Below are positions 48,720 to 61,043 of a DNA stretch of 64,000 nucleotides, piece after piece; the first letter of the stretch is position 1; every line of letters starts with the position of its first letter. The position numbers and the translations under genes were made by a program. The notes beneath the pieces are model-generated. The model ran no database searches and was not told the DNA's origin. It saw only the letters and a program-made list of their open reading frames with translations. This stretch comes from Phorcus lineatus (Eukaryota; Mollusca; Gastropoda; Trochida; Trochidae). The stretch is taken from positions 6,764,001-6,828,000 of the forward strand of contig OV121092.1 of NCBI GenBank assembly GCA_921293015.1, written 5' to 3'.

Positions 48720-49375
48720 TCAACAATCATGAAATATGAGGAAAAACTCTGCAACTTTTTCTTTCAGGTCCTTCCACAATGATTGAGGTTTAGGAAGGGC
48801 AGGCATTATGTTAAGCTCCTCCAGTCTTTCAAGATCTTTGATTGCTTTTGTTAACTGAGATAACCCTATTGTCTTATTCAGTGAATCTTGAATACTATAT
48901 AGTGTTTCATTTTGGGTTCCCAAGTTGAATAGATTATGAAAAACCTTGTATCTTCAAAGTCAAGTCCTCGGTTATGAAAATTCTTGACAAGTTCATTGTT
49001 AGTGAATCTTAAGAGGAAAGGTTTGCTTGCATTCCTTCTTTCAGTGTACAATCTAAAACCAGTTAACATGAAAATTGTATATAGATTTGTTGATATCTGA
49101 TTATTTCTCTAATGTTTGGTGGTCAACAAATTGAAACAGAAGGCTTTGGCCAACTTTGTCAATTGAGTGTATGAAGATTTGTTTATATTGAAGTTGGAGA
49201 TATTGGAAGAAAAGGGAAGAATATTCAAACCAGATGTTGAACAAGTGGTGATACTGAAGACAGACGATTCTGTGTTGTGATTCCTTTAAACGGGTATTAA
49301 GGAAGTCTGTGAGAAATGTCAGACACAAGAGGCAAGGATGTTGGATAAGGGGAGACAACTTTTGACCTGGGTTTG
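48720..49375 (-). pseudogene. Possible degraded coding sequence, antisense to Par-3 3' UTR
   Basis: Three successive - strand frames (49358-49101, 49069-48878, 48923-48720) have unusually few stops for this AT-rich area. They read like one protein with frameshifts: FLNTRLKESQHRIVCLQYHH, then FLLRFTNNELVKNFHNRGLD, then AIKDLERLEELNIMPALPKP and QSLWKDLKEKV. The second and third frames overlap near 48890-48920, where a one- or two-base shift joins them. The family is not recognised. It may be an old retrocopy or a chance run. Confidence 0.3.
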
Positions 49376-49860
49376 TTCAACAAGGTCATCTTACTCCACA
49401 GATCATTTGAACTTTAGTCGATGAATAATTGCTGCAATTATTGGTTGTGGATGGTTTTCCAAACTCTACCAGTCAAAGTTAAATGCAGACCATGGCAATT
49501 ATTCAAACTGTTCTTTAGAAAATAATTATAGGTTATGAATGATTTCAACTGATGAATTTGACATTTAACAAAATGACATTGCATTTCTTCCAATAATGTG
49601 AAGGAATGTGATCAGTGACGTTATATTTTAATTATTATGGTATTTGAACACAAAGCTGTCAAGTTATTTACGAGGGACATTTCACATTTCACTTTCATGT
49701 ACATGTATTTTGATAAGATTTTAACACAGGTGTTTTTTCTTGGTCATCAAAATTCATTGTAGAAATGACAACATTTATGAGAGATCATTGGTTGATGAAT
49801 TCAGTCACTAATTCATATCTCTTGAAAAAAACCTCCTTTGCATCAATTTCATGATGAAGA

Positions 49861-49866
49861 AATAAA
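49861..49866 (+). promoter_or_regulatory. PARD3: Candidate poly(A) signal for Par-3
   Basis: AATAAA, about 1.16 kb after the stop codon, the first canonical hexamer on this strand after 48700. Choice of site is inference. Confidence 0.4.
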
Positions 49867-49880
49867 ACAAGTAGCTTACA

Positions 49881-52800
49881 TTTTTCTTAGCAAAAAAATT
49901 ATTCTTCCAAATAATAACAATTGTTTATTTTCATTATCAAAAAAAGAAAATTGCAGTTAATCTGAAGAGATTATGGGATTGTTTTATTTCCTCATCAAAT
50001 ATATGAGTTTATATGCAAGAAATGGTTTGTTTTCAATGAAATGCCTATATATCCCATCAATCCCTGAAGTTCTTAAGATTTATGAAAAAATAGAAGGCAG
50101 TTTCTAAATGTTCGTAAAAATAGAGCCAAAACCAAAGAAAAGCCAAAAGGAATCATTTGTAGATTATGACGTTAGAATATCTTCAATGGAGTGTTTTGTT
50201 TCCATTTTTCATATTCAAAAGTGAATATGTAAATAATTTATTACCAGTTTAATATGTTACCTATATATGGTACTTATATGGATCATTAGTGTAAAGATAA
50301 TCCTTCATCTATATCCCCCCTCCCTATTATACCATTTGAATTTTTGTGAACTTTTTTTTCAAATTTGAAAAATTCAGTTCAAATTTAATCATTCATATTA
50401 TTTGAATTGCTCATATTGTTATTTGTTAAGGTAAATTTGTACTATAAAATGGGTAAAATATTCAGGAAATGCTTGGTGGACCAATTATACAAGATTTTCT
50501 GTATACAATAACACATTTAGCCTCTTTGTCAGATCCTGATTACACCAAGACCATATCATGGCACAGGGCAGTTACAGAGTTAACATTTATGTCTTATCTC
50601 TAATCATGCAAGAGATTATCTCACTCATTCAAACTAGTTAATGAGATACTTAGCAAATACATTCATATGTCTTCTGTCTACTTAAGGAATATATATACAC
50701 ATATATATATCGCCTTTAGCACACAAATTGTAATTATGAATAAAATCTGTTCAGACATTGCTGATGAAAAGAAGCAGTAAGAAGAAATAAGAAAATGTTA
50801 GTCAGATTTATGTCTGTATGGATATCTAAAAAAATTTAAACAAAAATAGAAATTCAAATCTGATTTTATTTGAAAAATTCATAATGAAGTGTTACTTTTT
50901 TTCTTTAAAAAGATATTGTGTACAAATTTAAGATGGTGCTGAAATATTTCAACCTATGAACTTGAAACTGAAGATGAATCGGATGCAAATTTTGAAACAA
51001 CTACTCTCTTGCTCCGTCCACAAAACCAGAGAATTATTTGTCTTATTGTGTTATGGTTGTGAGCTTGTGGCTTATTTTTTTCATAATTTATTTGCTAAAT
51101 TATCAGAATATATATTGCCCCGTGATTTTTGATTTTGTTAATTTTCTTAGAACCAAATTGTGTCATTTTGCTTGCTCACCAATACAAATATCACCCTGTA
51201 GTCATATCTTTTATTTCATATGATAAGCAAAAATCAGCTGCTAGATATATAACTAACTTGAAGGGTATTCTCAGCAATGTTAGTTTAAACATGCTGGTGT
51301 TCTCTGATTGGCTCAATTGATGGTCACTCTTTTCTTTGGGTGTTTTCCTAACTTGTCATATGAAATAGAAAACTTGACTGGGACACGTTTGCACCAGCTT
51401 TCTTGATGTTAAAGTCACCTTAGCCCATAGCCCAAAGGCAAAGGTACCAGTGTTCAAATTGGCCTTGGTGTTGTTTGTGTTTTGTAGCAGGGGTAAGCTT
51501 GCTACAGATGAATTTACTACACCGCTATATTTTATGAATTTATGATTTACAATGGTTAAGATCTTTTGATTTTACATTGGTTTGAATTGCACTCCAATTT
51601 GCTCATATTTATTCAATATACTAAAACAGTTCATGCTCAATGACTTTTGAATGACTTTTGAATGACAAATGATATCGACCAAAATGCAAAATCTGTTTTC
51701 CTTTCATGCATTTAAAGGTTTGAAATTCAGACTATTTGTACCCCTTTGAGTGCGTTTCTTATCCATTCATCTAAATTTCTTGCTCATTAATTTTCCGCTG
51801 GTTAATGAAAATTAATGATTGTCTAATTACACTGTACCTTTCTTAGTGCTAATGTCATTATATCTTGCAATTGAAGATAATCATTCTCATATTTATTTCT
51901 GTATTGAAAAATTATGTTGATCATTTTGCTCGACAGTCAGTCTCCCATGTTTCCATTGTTGATATTGCCATTACTGTTGTGAGATATGACCTCGTATTTG
52001 TCAGCTTTCTGCTATTAAGCTGCTAAGTAATCCAGTATTGATGTCTGCTGTATCGTAGCAACTAGCTGTTGCCATGGCAATATCGGCCTCCATGTCATAG
52101 ATGGCCCTGAGTATCTTTCTAGTAGAGATGCATAAATATGTCCAGGATTTTAAAGCTCTTTTAGCGCTAACCTGGGCTTAAATGATAGTTGAATGTTAGT
52201 GTCAAGAACACCCTTACCCTAAGTATGCACTGAACATGGAGAATACAAAATAACATCCAATGTCATTATTAGGTTTTGGTCTTTGTTGGCAACAGGGCTT
52301 GTATTTTGAAAAATCATCCTGCTCGCCTAAAAGTTTGACAATATCTGTAATGTGTTGACACTTAAGATTATCTGAAATCACAGGCAGGCTGACTTGGTTT
52401 TAGTTTGACCAGCAAATAGCCTGCAGACATTTTGAAACCTTGCCCTAAATGATGCAAAGATATATACTTGTTTCAGTAGTATTGCACTAAAAAGCTTTGA
52501 AATTGAGATCCCTGATCAATATCATACAGTGTATGACTTATCTTGTCATCATATTTGTTGTGTGAAGAGATAAGTCAGCCTTATCCACCAACTAATATTA
52601 GCATCTTTAACATCATTGTCAATGTTAAATGATACTTTTTTGATTAATGGTAAGGCCAAGATATCTAGGGTATCTTATCCCGTATATACACAACAAAAAA
52701 AGTTAAGGACCACCCCAGTATTCAATATATGTGGATCAGTATATCAACCATTGATTATCTTAAAATTGAAAATCTAGGTGGTCCTTATCTTATTTTGAGG

Positions 52801-54276
52801 AGTATAGTAAACATGAATTTCCCAAAGCCAGAAGATTCTTGAATATATTCATGAAAGAGAATGTTAAAAAGAAAGTAAACTGCTATTCCCAAGCTCTGCG
52901 TGTATTATGTGTATCGCATGGTTTGTAAATGTGTATATGGTGTAGCTGTACATTAGTAGCCTGTATAAGTTCAGTGTGTATATATTTCAATGCTAGCCAG
53001 TAGGAGTAGTTCGATCTGTCACCATAAGGAAAAATGTCATATTTTTATTTTTGTACAGCATAAACCATTTTACAAGAGGATGAAAAGTAAACAATACACA
53101 GAAACACAGAAGGTGCTCTTGTTTTGTTTTATTTTTTCATAACAACCACGTTCAACATATCCAGCTTGGCATAACCTATGCGAGTCTCCATCAACAGTGA
53201 GTCGCAATATCTGTGTTTGAGTGCAGCTCCCTCTTCAATAATTGCAACCATTACTAGATTTCTGAAAGGAAAGTTAAGTTTAGCCCCAGTAGCCTAGAGA
53301 GCAACCACAGAATTTTTTTATGAATGCTGCAATGCTTAAATTAGCCAGTGATTGGGACTTGCACAAATTTTGCCTTGCGGGTAAAGTTGAACAAAGCCCT
53401 AACAATGATTTGATTAAATGGCATCTAGCCATGTGAAGAAGTCTGAAAGGTATGAAATGAGTTAGTTCCCGACTTACTTTTTCCTGGTGCGTAGGTGAAG
53501 TTTTGCACAATCAGGATGAATCTCTCCAACTTGCGGACATAATTATCTCCCCTAGCTGATGAAATTATACTAAGCCTTTACATCAGTTGATGTTTAAAGG
53601 ATGAAGGAAGTAAGTTAGCTCATGATCAAAGATATTGCATTTGTGCCAGGAAAAAATATGATTCAGTGATGAATTTCAAGTTTGGTGAAAGTGCTGGATA
53701 CTCGATTCTGATCGGTTGTTTTGTCCAGTTCACAGGGTATCAATTCAGGATTGCACGTTTCAGTTTTAAATTTACTCGCTATCAAGATCGACATAAGATG
53801 TCTCTGACTTTCAAACAAATTAGGTTTATCTCCTAATCATTAGATGTGGTCAATAGTCCATGATGCAATCTGCCCAAAGTTATTGAATAAAAGTAACAAT
53901 ATTTGGATATGTTGCACAAGAGCAATAAACCCGGCAATAAATAGCGGCAAATTTAATGGTTGATAAGAAAACGAAGCAACATTAGATGAGCAACTACTGT
54001 TCACTTTTTCTGTTCACTATGTCAGAATAATCTTGTACTCAATCTTGGTAGAGTTAGAACGATACAATTTCATACCATCAATGTCAGGATACCCTTATTA
54101 AAACCTTTTCTCAATACAAAAATCATAAACCCCTTTTATGCGCATCATTTACTAGAAAGATTATGTATTCTGAAATGAACGTCATCAGAAAAGTATTACA
54201 ATTTACAAACATTGCAACAACTCAACAATTTACAATCATCATTTTGCAGTCAAAGGAGTTGTCTTCTTAAAAATGA
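49881..54276. other. Intergenic, 4.4 kb; small MITE at 52684, otherwise nothing recognised
   Basis: AT-rich sequence between the two convergent genes. Apart from the foldback MITE and scattered repeat wording (CTTAGTGCTAA near 51844), no coding exon, RNA gene or element end was recognised. An open frame on - at 53280-53510 has no domain. Confidence 0.45.
52684..52806. mobile_element. Foldback MITE, family B, copy 2
   Basis: The left arm ends in AAAGTTAAGGACCACC and the right arm starts AGGTGGTCCTTATCTTATTT, an inverted pair with outer TATAC and GAGTATA. It has the same ends as 37753-37860; the interior differs. Confidence 0.75.
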
Positions 54277-54286
54277 CGTAAACAGA

Positions 54287-54575
54287 GGTGAGGGGATTTG
54301 GGGTTAACACCATTTTCATTTATACCACTGCTGCTAGTATTATTGCAGTGAGAAAGCCTGCAACACCATTGTGGCTATGCATTGCGATGAAACCTACGAG
54401 CATCAAATGAAATTAGAGAACCATGGGTGGTACTGCACTGAAATTCAGTGTAGCATTGCACCCAAACCTTACTGCCTGTAGAACAGTTCTCTACTGCAGA
54501 CAAAGTTGCCAAGCCCCTGGCGGGATTCGAACCCCAGGCCTCTTAATCCGAAGACCACTGCGCTCTCCCGCCCTT
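54287..54575 (-). mobile_element. Full-length tRNA-derived SINE with 10-bp target duplications
   Basis: The flanks CGTAAACAGA at 54277-54286 and 54576-54585 are identical. On the - strand the head has GAGCGCAGTGG (A box) and GGTTCGAATCC (B box). The body blocks AGAACAGTTCTCTACTGCAG, CATGGGTGGTACTGC and TGTGGCTATGCATTGCG (given as read on +) match the 15505-15825 copy. The tail has only one GGTGAGG unit on +. Confidence 0.93.
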
Positions 54576-55022
54576 CGTAAACAGACTGAATGCCAAGTTT
54601 AATACTTGCTGATGGCATAAGTACATGTAACATCCATACTTGAAACAAACTTATTGAACAAAAGACATGAAGGCCAATTTATCAAAAGACATGTTTATTT
54701 GTAAACATGAAAAAAAGTATACTTTAAATCATCTTTCAGTAATTAATGAAAACAAGTGATTAAGATAACATTATGTAAGTGCAGGTGCAAGTTTGTAGCC
54801 AGAAGAAATGCAATTTTCCATTTGGGATTCCAAATTGTTGTTCCTTTATGAAGTGGTTAAATAATCTAAAAGAAGAAAAAAGAGCATATGGTTAGTCAAG
54901 TAAAAGTTCAATGTCAAACAAATTGTGATCATGTATCTCTCATATATAATATTTATATTTTATCTATAATTAAGTTTGCAACATTCAATAAACAAACATA
55001 AACAGACCAAAAATTTAAAAAT

Positions 55023-55097
55023 CACATTATCACTAGTTACATGTAAAAACTCTTACATGTAACTAGTGATAATGTGAATTATCACTAGTTACATGTC
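55023..55097. repeat. Perfect 24-bp hairpin plus a third copy
   Basis: 55023-55046 (CACATTATCACTAGTTACAT then GTAA) and 55053-55076 are exact reverse complements with a 6-base loop AAACTC. A third copy of the core, ATTATCACTAGTTACATGT, follows at 55079-55097. It lies about 0.8 kb past the ACBP stop, on the 3' side of that gene. Confidence 0.95.
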
Positions 55098-55201
55098 ACT
55101 AGTGAGAGAAGACATGTCCAAGACTAAAAAGAACAGGATACATTTTTCTGTAATATATTGATTTAAACTTCTTGAGAGGGAAGGATAGACAGAATCGTTG
55201 A

Positions 55202-55560
55202 TATAGAGGATACTAAACGACCTTCCATTTAATATTATTTTTATTAAACGAGTTAATAATTAAGTATAAAACGAGCGAAAGCGAGTTTGATACCAAATCA
55301 TTAACAAGTTTAATAAAAATAGTATTAAATGGAAGGAAGTTTAGTATTCTGTTTATTACTTGACCTTGGTAATCAAGCATTATTACCGAAAGTGTACTGA
55401 ACGAAGCATTTCCGCAACTAAGCTGCCATATAGACCTCGGTGCCAAGATTGTGACGTCACAACCACAATATTATGACGTCATATTGGTAGCGGTATTACA
55501 CTAGTTTAATATCGCCCTATAAATATTACACTGCGGTATCTTACACGGGCGAGTAATAAA
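55202..55560 (+). repeat. MITE-like repeat, family A, copy 2, with internal hairpin
   Basis: It is the inverted counterpart of 26716-27065. Here the first part forms an internal inverted repeat: CCTTCCATTTAATATTATTT near 55212 pairs with the sequence ending TAGTATTAAATGGAAGG near 55337. It also has TTGTGACGTCACAACC and ATGACGTCAT. Confidence 0.85.
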
Positions 55561-55711
55561 TTAGTATCTACCCTCAAGCGCCCTCTCCTCATTAGCGCCT
55601 CTTTACCACTTTCGTAACTCACAAAAACTATATTAACTCATAACTTTGCCTGTGTGATAAAGCTTGACAGCTGCATTAAAAAAATGAGTCATGCACGTAA
55701 GCGACTTTCTT

Positions 55712-55717
55712 TTTATT
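55712..55717 (-). promoter_or_regulatory. Candidate poly(A) signal for the acyl-CoA-binding protein gene
   Basis: TTTATT on +, read as AATAAA on -, about 215 bases after the stop at 55932. The first canonical hexamer in the sense direction; its use is inferred. Confidence 0.5.
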
Positions 55718-55931
55718 TCATATGTTGGCAGGCCAAACATTTAAACATTAAACAAATTTTAACATATTAAAATGACAGAATTTGTTCTTTTTATAATCTT
55801 TAGAGTGTGATGGAAAGCAATTTTAATAAGCAGCTAGGATGCTTATTACTTCGAAATCAGTATTCTAATTACATGTATACAGTAGGGTCGAATGCCACCT
55901 TGTTCAACTTACTGTTCGTGATGTCATGGCT

Positions 55932-56008
55932 CTACTGCAATCCATACTTTCCTACCAACTCTTCTACTTTGGCGATATATTTTGCTCGAGCGTCATCTTG
56001 GCTTGTTC
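55932..56008 (-). CDS. ACBP visible exon 3: last helix and stop
   Basis: 77 bases, phase 1 in, acceptor GTCTGTTGCAG on - (CTGCAACAGAC on +), stop TAG at 55934-55932. It encodes [20 protein letters not shown] then KYGLQ, the fourth helix with the KYI..VEEL..KYG pattern of the family. Confidence 0.95.
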
Positions 56009-59000
56009 CTGCAACAGACAGTTTCTATGAAAGCAACTATAACCACAGGTGGAGAGAACATAGGATTGATTAAGGTTTCTTTTCGTATTCAGTACACTTG
56101 TCAAAGTGAGTAAACAGCTTGGGCAAAATTTCAGCCATTGGAGGAGGATATATCGTGGGTTTAGAACAAGAAGGTACCAAGTGCACTTTTCATAGTTTTT
56201 AGAAAAACGTGTTTAAAGGTTTCATGTGATATTTGCAATTATTTTGCTGTTATTTATCGGTCTGACATGTACCTCCAGTAGCTATACTTTGGTTATGAAT
56301 AAAATCAATCTTTAATCTCTTACCATTTTCTAATTAGGCTAATAAGCGCAGTTGGTACTTTTGAAAATCACAGAAAACACAAATATGTTTGGAGCAAAAA
56401 GGTACCAAGTGCCACTTAGTACCTTATGACTGAACACTTTGGAAAGAAATTCAGAGCAAAAAAGTCCCAAGTGGCACTTGGTACCTTTTTGTACTCAACA
56501 GTTTTCATGTTTGCAGTCAAGATTATAAGTACCAAGTGGCATTTGGTACCTTGCTGTACAATTTTTGGTTGAGTTATGACAAACATTTGTAATATTTTGG
56601 AGTTTTATTTGCAGTTGACTTTGCTAAGATTAGTTGTTAACCACACATGTGGTCATTGTTAGTGTATGTGTGGCTTTAAACGATGATACAACAACATTTG
56701 AAAATGAAATATATAGATCTAAATCCATACTTATTACGTTTTTATAATGATCAAATTTATTAAATATTTTTGTAAATGAGTGTCATCTTAAAGGGGCAGG
56801 AGCACGTTTTAAAATAAGTGTATTTTTTCATATTTTCTCCAATAAGTATTAGTAAATGCCAAATATACTACCTTCATAGGGTCAAACATCTCATGTTTTT
56901 TTTATTTTTGTAGCTTAACCAAACGTTGAACGTTCGCTATAGACTCCTTTCATTATCTAAAACAGACTGCCTTGCAATTAGTAACATTTGTTTTATTTTT
57001 TCGAGGGATACCCAAAACCCAACTCTGCATTGTACTATGATATTTTTAACATTGTTGGAAATGAATTAAATCATATAAATAATTCAGAATAAGGCTATTA
57101 TTCATTTAAAATATAAAGATATTTGATATATTTCCGTTTTGAAGATACAAATTTAGATAATCATTGAATCAAACTTAATTTCCATGAAAATCATCACTTC
57201 TATTGGGTATATTAGCTTGTGAAAACATTGTTTGAGTGTTTGTTGTAGCAAAAGTTAGTATATATATCTGTGTACTCTGATGTGGTGACAGCAAATAATC
57301 AAATAGTACTTATGATGCAATCTCAAATAACATTGAGTATTATGTCATCAATTATGATAAAAATAGCAATGCTACTAACACTGACTGACATATACTGAGT
57401 CTGATGATCTGTAACAAAGATGTGTTTCTATCCATTCATGCAAAGTATATATTTACACCATTACATTTCAATACATTTCTAATCAATATGATAGGACATT
57501 ACTTTCATACTTTGAAACTCTACCAAATTTCTTAGCATATAGATCATTTATAGAAAATCATCACATAAAAAAAAAACACCTAATAATTCAGTGAGATTTT
57601 TCGTTGATCAACATCCCTTAATGATTTATCTTTGGAGTCAATTTTAGTTGGGTCAATGAAATAATGTTAAGTTTGGTAACCTATCATTCACCATCTCCGA
57701 AAATCAAGTCATTGTGGTGGAAAAGTGGAAGTTGTAATAGCTATTTGTCATTTCTCCTCTTTCTTATATAGTTGCTTTCAACCTCTTTTTTACTGTTTTT
57801 ACGTTTAATGAAATAATCAGATTATGCTTTTCTTCCAGCTAAATTTACTTTCATTCAAATCTTCTAATTTCATCCAGTCATTATCCTTTTTCAACCATTG
57901 ATTCTTTAAAAACTGGCTGTTCATTTGCCTTATTAGTCTATAGGCCAAATTATCCATCCATGACGAATCATTTCACCCAATTATTTGGATGAAAAGTATT
58001 TCACAGAGAAGCAAGGAGTGTCACCAAACACAGATTATCTAATAGAGATTGTATAGTTAGAAATGAATAGACTTTAATAGTCAATTTACATAAGACAAAC
58101 CGGCACTTCGTACCTCTTTGCTCACAACAGTTTGTCTGTTGAGTGGTATATTTTGTCACTTGGTACCTTTTTACACGCAACTTATAGCACTTGGTACCTT
58201 TTTGCTCCAAACTTTTCTGAGTTATGCACTTGGTACTTTTGATTCTCTCATTAGCTCATTAACTAATTAAGATATCAATTCCAAACTTTGCTGAGATGTG
58301 GAATGGATCGTACAGATTCCATTTCTGTCAAAAAGTGAAAAAGTGCCAAAAGTGCACTTGGTACCTTTTTGTTCCAAACCCACGATATATACTTGTTAAA
58401 TACAATAAGCGGAATCAGTCACAGCCCAAATATGCTTGAAATAGGCAAAGTATCATGTTTCTTGGCAAAAGTAAAAAACATTTGGGCAACAAAAAACACT
58501 TGTAAAAAAGGACTACTTGGAGTTAAATACCACCCAACCGTTACTTGAAAGAGGCAAGGTATCAAATATATCAGATTTATCAGTATCAGATTGAAAAAGT
58601 GGTTATATAATCCTGCACATACAGGTACGTTTATAAAATAATAATGGTACCTTTCTTTGCGTCCCAGGCATCCCATTTTGCCTTTCCTTTCAAGTCCAAC
58701 ATTCCTGGACGAGCTGGGAAGAGAAATCAAACAGAGATTAATACATGCATTAATAAAGTTATCTGACTTTTTCTGTGGAAACAAAATTAGGGTGGATAAA
58801 GCAGGTATTTACTGTTTATGTAGTGCCTAATGCTTGATGATTATTTCACACTTTTCACTAAAATAGTAGAAGTTGATTTGACACAGAATGCATACAGTAT
58901 GACAAGTAGCGTAGAGTAAGGGATCTGCACAGGAAGCTCACAAAGAGTGTCTGAACATGCATACACGTGTGTATGAAGACCAAAAAAAGGAGCCACTGGC

Positions 59001-60893
59001 TCTGTAGCTCATTAGGCTATCAATATTTCATCACATAGGGTCACATGGTCACCATATGAGCTGCCACAGGACCACCAAATCCATTATTTATAATGCTCGA
59101 CAGCTAAGGACTCTGTACACAAAATTTTAGTTTTTTTGGGTCTTTGTTTCTTAAGAAGATAATAACAGTTGTTACCCCTGTGAACCTTTTAAGGGATCTC
59201 AAGAAAACTGAAGATCTCATTTCCTAATTGGCTAACTGGTACAACCAGAAGAAGTTATTTGCTTCAATATAGTTATTGCAGATTTTCTCCTGGAAAACTT
59301 GTCCCAAACTTGTTAATAACTCACTTCATTATCACAAAAAAGGACAAATTAAATATAAAAATGATTTATTCTACTTTTTACTTCTATCACCTAAATCTTA
59401 AAAATTTTCTGTTAGCCTAAGTGGCATTTGAGGCTTGACGAAAACAGGAATTTAATCCCCATTAAAAAAATACATTTTTGTAAATGAAATTTTCCTGTGA
59501 AAACTTGATTAGGAGAAACAACACTTCACCAGCAGGAAAGATGTTTTCAGCACTAAGACTATATACAAAGACTTAAAACAAGGTCAAAATGAACACTATC
59601 TTAAGACTGCACTGCATCAGATCATCGTGACCTGTGATGCTGAACTCTCAAGGGTCGCAAACTGTCTCAGAATCGGGACATAGCCTGTTCACAACGTCAT
59701 TTGTCAGCTTAACTTTAGATATTGTCCTCCTTACACATGGAAAACTACCTATGACAAAACTCAACCTTTGACCAATCGATTCTTGAATGATAAGAAATTG
59801 ATTCAAACTGCAGTTTGTTAGTTCAGGCTATCAGGGGTTATTCAAGAGAGACATGTGACAAACAGAACGTACACGCCTGTAAACAACGGTAACCATTGGA
59901 GATAGCGAGGCCTTGTTATCTCCCCTCATACTTTCGTATCTAAGTTCAGAGGTTGATATGGAGTGCACATTACAAGAAATACTAGCTAGAAAATAAGAGT
60001 TCAAGTTCAAAATAGAGTTCAGTCGGCGATCGCCCTTACCCATCCCCTTTAATATTTTCTCCATAAATGGTGTGAACTGCATGCAATCTCAACACACTGT
60101 AACAAGTTTTGTTTTTTTAGGCAAATAAAGTTATCTCACCAAAGGGCAAAAGTGAGAAAATGCAACACAACTGTTTTTAAGAAATACAAGGCTTTTAAGC
60201 AATACAAGTTTTAAACAAGTTCTTTGAAAGCTAAATGAACCCATTTCCCTAACTCAAATGATCGAAAAGTATTCACACTAAAATGGCTATGTGCAGTTTT
60301 TGTAGGTTCTACATTTAATGGATAAATGGATCTTCTAATGAGATGTTTCACCCTCTGAACAAGATAAATTTTGTGTCAACCAACATTCAATGGGGAAAAT
60401 TAAACAAATAAAAAACCAAAAAAAATGTGCTTCAGTGTTTAGATGACATACCTGAAGGGATATACGTGATTATATATATTCTTTTAATACATTTTTAATC
60501 CGAAGCACAAGTGAAACATAAGAAAGGGTAATTGAATGTTTTATTTGGATTTGACAATATTAAAAAAGAAAGTCATAACATTAAAACATTAAGCAACATG
60601 TGTGAAAAGCCTTTCTAATGCATTTGTGGAAATTCTATCAAAACATTTATCTTCTCTTCATTTAGTTGTAAAATTAGTTCAAGTAGAGCAGTTTTATTAT
60701 AAAGTCCAAAAAACAAAGATGGCCGACAACAAGCCAAACATATTCTTAAAACTTAATCTTAATTCAATTAATCATTACATGTGTTGCAATCTCCGACTGT
60801 TGTCTGTTTGTACAGCGCATATATCTCCAACATTTCATCGTCGGCTGGCTTTGTCTTCAACTTCTTCACCTTCTCAGCTGCCTCATTAAAAGC
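55932..60893 (-). CDS. Acyl-CoA-binding protein (gene overview, three visible exons)
   Basis: ACBP (DBI family) is a four-helix cytosolic protein of about 86-90 residues that binds long-chain acyl-CoA esters and buffers and carries them. The three exons join in phase to 84 residues plus stop. Helix 1 is [20 protein letters not shown], followed by the signature [19 protein letters not shown], then [20 protein letters not shown] and [20 protein letters not shown]. The ligand-contacting Tyr and Lys of YKQ, the Lys of KGKAKW and the Tyr of KYI are all present. Only a start exon of a few residues (M-S-x in most members) is missing; it was not found between 60894 and 64000. The gene faces Par-3 tail to tail. 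Confidence 0.95.
56153..58385. mobile_element. 2.2-kb DNA transposon with 38-bp inverted repeats and palindromic subterminal repeats
   Basis: The left end starts TCGTGGGTTTAGAACAAGAA and continues GGTACCAAGTGCACTTTT. The right end is its reverse complement with only two mismatches in 38 bases. TATA flanks both ends (56149-56152, 58386-58389), so the target site is TA or TATA. The inner motif GGTACCAAGTG is repeated. Three near-perfect palindromes of the form GGTACCAAGTGCCACTTAGTA-CC lie at 56401-56423, 56463-56485 and 56528-56550, and single copies of CACTTGGTACC-type sites on the right near 58103, 58156, 58188 and 58227. No transposase is encoded, so it is non-autonomous. It fills most of the last ACBP intron. 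The superfamily is not assigned. Confidence 0.9.
58651..58713 (-). CDS. ACBP visible exon 2
   Basis: 63 bases, phase 1 in and out, acceptor TCTCTTCCCAG on -, donor GTACCA. It encodes (S)[20 protein letters not shown](G), the block between helix 2 and helix 4 with the invariant KAKWDAW. Confidence 0.97.
58714..60778. other. ACBP intron; nothing recognised
   Basis: 2.1-kb intron without a recognised element. Open frames on - at 59831-60082 and 58419-58784 (the latter overlaps exon 2 in another frame) are chance frames. Confidence 0.5.
60779..60893 (-). CDS. ACBP visible exon 1: helix 1-2 with the family signature
   Basis: 115 bases; acceptor TTTGTTGCAG on - ends at 60894, donor GTAATG. It reads [20 protein letters not shown] and [18 protein letters not shown], closely like the vertebrate form (human FDKAAEEVRHLKTKPSDEEM..YKQATVGDINT). 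Phase 0 in is inferred, with a short start exon upstream. Confidence 0.96.
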
Positions 60894-61043
60894 CTGCAAC
60901 AAAGACCAGTGTCTGTTTAGGGCTTGCTTTCGACATTAATGGACTAAGTTTCCTTGACCATGTATATTCTGCGCCTGTTAACAATGCCTGTTAAAAACAC
61001 AATACAAATGCACCTTGAAATGGTAACTCAAACGAAAAGCTGT

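Larger units (their letters stand above)
48701..49880 (+). other. PARD3: Probable Par-3 3' UTR
   Basis: The transcript must continue past the stop. The first good poly(A) signal I see is AATAAA at 49861-49866, which would give a 3' UTR of about 1.2 kb; another AATAAA lies at 50739-50744. The cleavage site is not proven. The stretch also contains a possible old - strand coding fragment listed separately. Confidence 0.4.

Noticed and set aside
55023..55076. microRNA precursor
   Set aside because: The stem is perfectly paired, only 24 bp with a 6-base loop, and a third tandem copy follows. This is a repeat-derived palindrome rather than a miRNA hairpin with bulges.
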